In this document: piece by piece, positions 26,825-28,397 of the stretch | Position numbering within the stretch: the first letter of the stretch is position 1 | Layout: each line of letters starts with the position of its first letter | From: Strigomonas culicis | Lineage: Eukaryota; Euglenozoa; Kinetoplastea; Trypanosomatida; Trypanosomatidae | Assembly (NCBI GenBank): GCA_000482145.1 | Contig: AUXH01000206.1 | Coordinates: 1-28,397 of the forward strand | DNA: 28,397 nt | Direction of reading: 5' to 3' | The notes under the pieces: generated by a model | What the model was told of the DNA's origin: nothing | Databases searched by the model: none | What the model saw: only the letters and a program-made list of their open reading frames with translations | Translations under genes and position numbers: made by a program

Positions 26825-27316
26825 TTACGGGAGCATCAGGACATACAATTTCACAGAATATGTAATGTACAAACAGAGCTGAAGCAGCTGCAGTATCACG
26901 AAGAAAAAGTAGGGCCAGGTGGAGACACCGTAGATTGTCACAAGAAAAGACACGACATAAAAACAGTACACGACCAAAAAGCGCTGCTTCCCTGTCAGCT
27001 GCTCGTAGGGAGGGACGGCGAGGAGGGTGGACGTTGCCCGAGGACTCGCGTACCGTGGGGCGGGCAGGAGGGAGTTCGTGTTGAGCGCCGTCAACGCGCG
27101 CAGCATAAAGTAAAAGGCGGAAAGACTACAAAAGACAAAGAAAACAGAGAGGAAAAACGTGCCACTCCTAGACGGCAGAGAGCAAGGTGCGCAGTAGACG
27201 GAGAGCAGCGAAAGAAGCGACGCGCAAATAGTTCGGCTGCAGTACGTCCATCGTGCCTGGGACAGCTCACTACGGTGTTCCGATTCTTGTTGTCTCACAA
27301 TAGAGAGAAGATCCAT
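26825..27316 (-). CDS. Small multi-pass membrane protein, unknown
   Basis: The protein is 163 aa from the ATG at 27316. The first 25 residues are polar (MDLLSIVRQQESEHRSELSQ). Hydrophobic segments follow at about 29-48, 52-75, 112-133 and 136-160, so four membrane passes are likely, with a polar loop at about 78-110 (LPAPRYASPRATS). The two last helices are Tyr/Phe/Leu-rich and run to the very C-terminus. I do not recognise the family. Its GC is lower than the other coding regions, but the codon pattern and topology look real. Translation could instead start at an upstream in-frame codon at 27406, but the segment before 27316 overlaps a pyrimidine tract. Confidence 0.65.
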   Translation of the reverse strand: MDLLSIVRQQESEHRSELSQARWTYCSRTICASLLSLLSVYCAPCSLPSRSGTFFLSVFFVFCSLSAFYFMLRALTALNTNSLLPAPRYASPRATSTLLAVPPYEQLTGKQRFLVVYCFYVVSFLVTIYGVSTWPYFFFVILQLLQLCLYITYSVKLYVLMLP

Positions 27317-27607
27317 GGCAACGAAGTAATGCACTAGTGGGAGCAGTGAGACCGAGAAAATGAGAGAGGAGGAGGAGGTGCGTATAAACGAGCCACAACA
27401 CCACACAGTAAGAAAAGGTTCGAAGCGTCGGTGTGTACGTATGAAGAGAACAGCGAAGAACTACGATACGATAGTTGCTTTTTTTTTTTCTTTTTGCCGT
27501 TGATACTGCTTTAAAGAAAAAAAGAGTACTTCCAAAACTAAACTATTTGCATTTTTTTTTTGCTTGTTTGTTTGAGTGATAGAGCCAGCACGCCTCCCAA
27601 TTCCTTC

Positions 27608-27958
27608 TCAAGCCAGGCGCTTGATGAGGTGCAGGCCGCTGTCCGTCTGTACGACGCCGCTGATCTCGCCCACCTTCAGGCTGCGCACGGCATCCTCGAA
27701 AGGCTTCATCATCTCCCCGGGGCCGAAGAAGCCCAAGTCGCCGCTCTTGGCAAAACTGCCGCAGTCGCTGCGCGCCTTCGCGGCATCCTCGAAGCTCACC
27801 TTGCCGTCCTGGATGTCCTTCGCCCACTGCTGGAGCTCCTGGAGCGCCTGCTCGTAGGTCACGCCGGCGCTGCTCTGGCCCGTGCGGCGCGAGACGGGGT
27901 TGCGGCTACCGTTGTACTTGATGAGGAGGTGCGATGCGCGTAGCTTACCGTCCGACAT
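27608..27958 (-). CDS. PIN1: Parvulin peptidyl-prolyl isomerase, Pin1-type without WW domain
   Basis: The 116-aa protein is a single parvulin domain. The active-site residues of human Pin1 (His59, Cys113, Ser154, His157) correspond to His10 (RASHLLIK), Cys66 (RSDCGSFA), Ser107 and His110 (TDSGLHLI). The phosphate-binding basic cluster is at Lys14 and Arg24-Arg25. The enzyme isomerises phospho-Ser/Thr-Pro bonds, and the basic cluster marks the phospho-specific subtype. Human Pin1 has an N-terminal WW domain that is absent here, as in the small Pin1 described from Trypanosoma brucei and in plant Pin1. The start follows a spacer with a three-copy 16-bp repeat. The neighbour on the left is a membrane protein, with no functional link implied. 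Confidence 0.95.
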   Translation of the reverse strand: MSDGKLRASHLLIKYNGSRNPVSRRTGQSSAGVTYEQALQELQQWAKDIQDGKVSFEDAAKARSDCGSFAKSGDLGFFGPGEMMKPFEDAVRSLKVGEISGVVQTDSGLHLIKRLA

Positions 27959-28002
27959 GGCGATCGATGGTAGGGTATTGAGAATACGGTATAAAAAAGG
28001 AA

Positions 28003-28050
28003 GAACGATAAATAAATCGAACGATAAATAAATCGAACGATAAACAAATG
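28003..28050. repeat. Three-copy 16-bp tandem repeat upstream of PIN1
   Basis: The unit gaacgataaataaatc occurs at 28003-28018 and 28019-28034 exactly, and as gaacgataaacaaatg at 28035-28050. On the transcript it is a T-rich motif with TTTATTTA cores, 45-92 bp before the start codon. Confidence 0.9.
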
Positions 28051-28189
28051 ATACGAATAACTTGGATACCGTGAGCGAATGAGAATGAAGAGGAGTCAAG
28101 AGAAGAAGCAATCGTGCCGAAAACAGATAAAAAGGGAGAGAAACCAGTCTACGGCAATCACAAATGCTAACAATGACGACATAAATCTA

Positions 28190-28209
28190 ATATATATATA
28201 TATATATAT
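28190..28209. repeat. (TA)n microsatellite
   Basis: An alternating T and A run of about 20 bases lies in the spacer 27959-28257, followed by more AT-rich sequence to 28240. No gene is visible in this spacer. Confidence 0.9.
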
Positions 28210-28257
28210 TACGCATATAATATATGTATGTATGATCGGATGTATGTATGAAGTGCA

Positions 28258-28397
28258 TCACTCAGCCGTCAACACGTTTACTGATGTGATGGGAAAGCCG
28301 TAGGCCAGCGCCGTGGCGGCGAGTTCAAATTCTCCGTGCAGATCACCGTACTGGGCTGTGCGCCGTACCGCTCACGCAGGAAGACGGCGTAGGCGAT
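28258..28397 (-). CDS. 3' end of an unidentified gene, apparently frameshifted
   Basis: The minus strand at the right edge encodes two protein-like pieces in different frames. From 28397 the first frame reads IAYAVFLRERYGAQP. From about 28353 the shifted frame reads QYGDLHGEFELAATALAYGF and ends at the TGA at 28260-28258. Each alone is too short, but together they look like one C-terminus that has lost one base in the G-run 28353-28355. The pattern of a small-residue turn, then E-x-E-L-x-A-x-A-x-x-Y-x-x-P-I-x-V weakly recalls the end of OTU-type cysteine peptidases. That identification is a guess. Confidence 0.55.

Overview
The window is a piece of a kinetoplastid (trypanosomatid) nuclear chromosome. 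Every gene I can support lies on the minus strand, in one uninterrupted directional cluster of intronless genes with GC-rich coding regions. Between them are short AT-rich spacers whose mRNA strand carries polypyrimidine tracts followed by AG, as expected for polycistronic transcription with SL trans-splicing. The diagnostic gene is a two-zinc-finger plus OB-fold editosome protein (KREPA3/MP42 type), which is unique to kinetoplastids. From memory, the set MsrA, RPN10, front-end desaturase, lipoate ligase fits part of Leishmania major chromosome 7. That suggests a Leishmaniinae-like species, but I cannot name the genus from sequence alone.

Layout in the direction of transcription (right to left): the 3' end of an unidentified gene with a frameshift (28397-28258); a single-domain Pin1-type parvulin; a small multi-pass membrane protein; a Sel1-repeat protein; a P5A-type P-type ATPase; a Dpy-30-domain protein; a lipoate-protein ligase; the KREPA3-like protein; a beta-propeller/coiled-coil protein; a cytochrome-b5 front-end fatty acid desaturase broken by a 1-nt frameshift; a possible Bucentaur/Swc5-like protein; a small basic protein; mitochondrial ATP synthase subunit c; a membrane-anchored coiled-coil protein (possible mitochondrial inner membrane protein); the proteasome ubiquitin receptor RPN10; a divergent Miro-like tail-anchored protein; peptide methionine sulfoxide reductase MsrA; and a very large coiled-coil protein with a PH-like domain and near-identical 71-residue repeats that runs off the left edge.

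Several products act in or on the mitochondrion (Miro, subunit c, KREPA3, lipoate ligase, perhaps the coiled-coil membrane protein). In kinetoplastids, gene order in a cluster does not imply shared function, so I do not treat this as an operon. I see no CRISPR array, tRNA, rRNA, transposon or strand-switch region. The best leads are the Miro relative with degenerate nucleotide-binding and calcium-binding sites, the candidate Swc5/Bucentaur protein, the homogenised repeats in the left-edge protein, and two frameshifts of the same kind that may be assembly errors.
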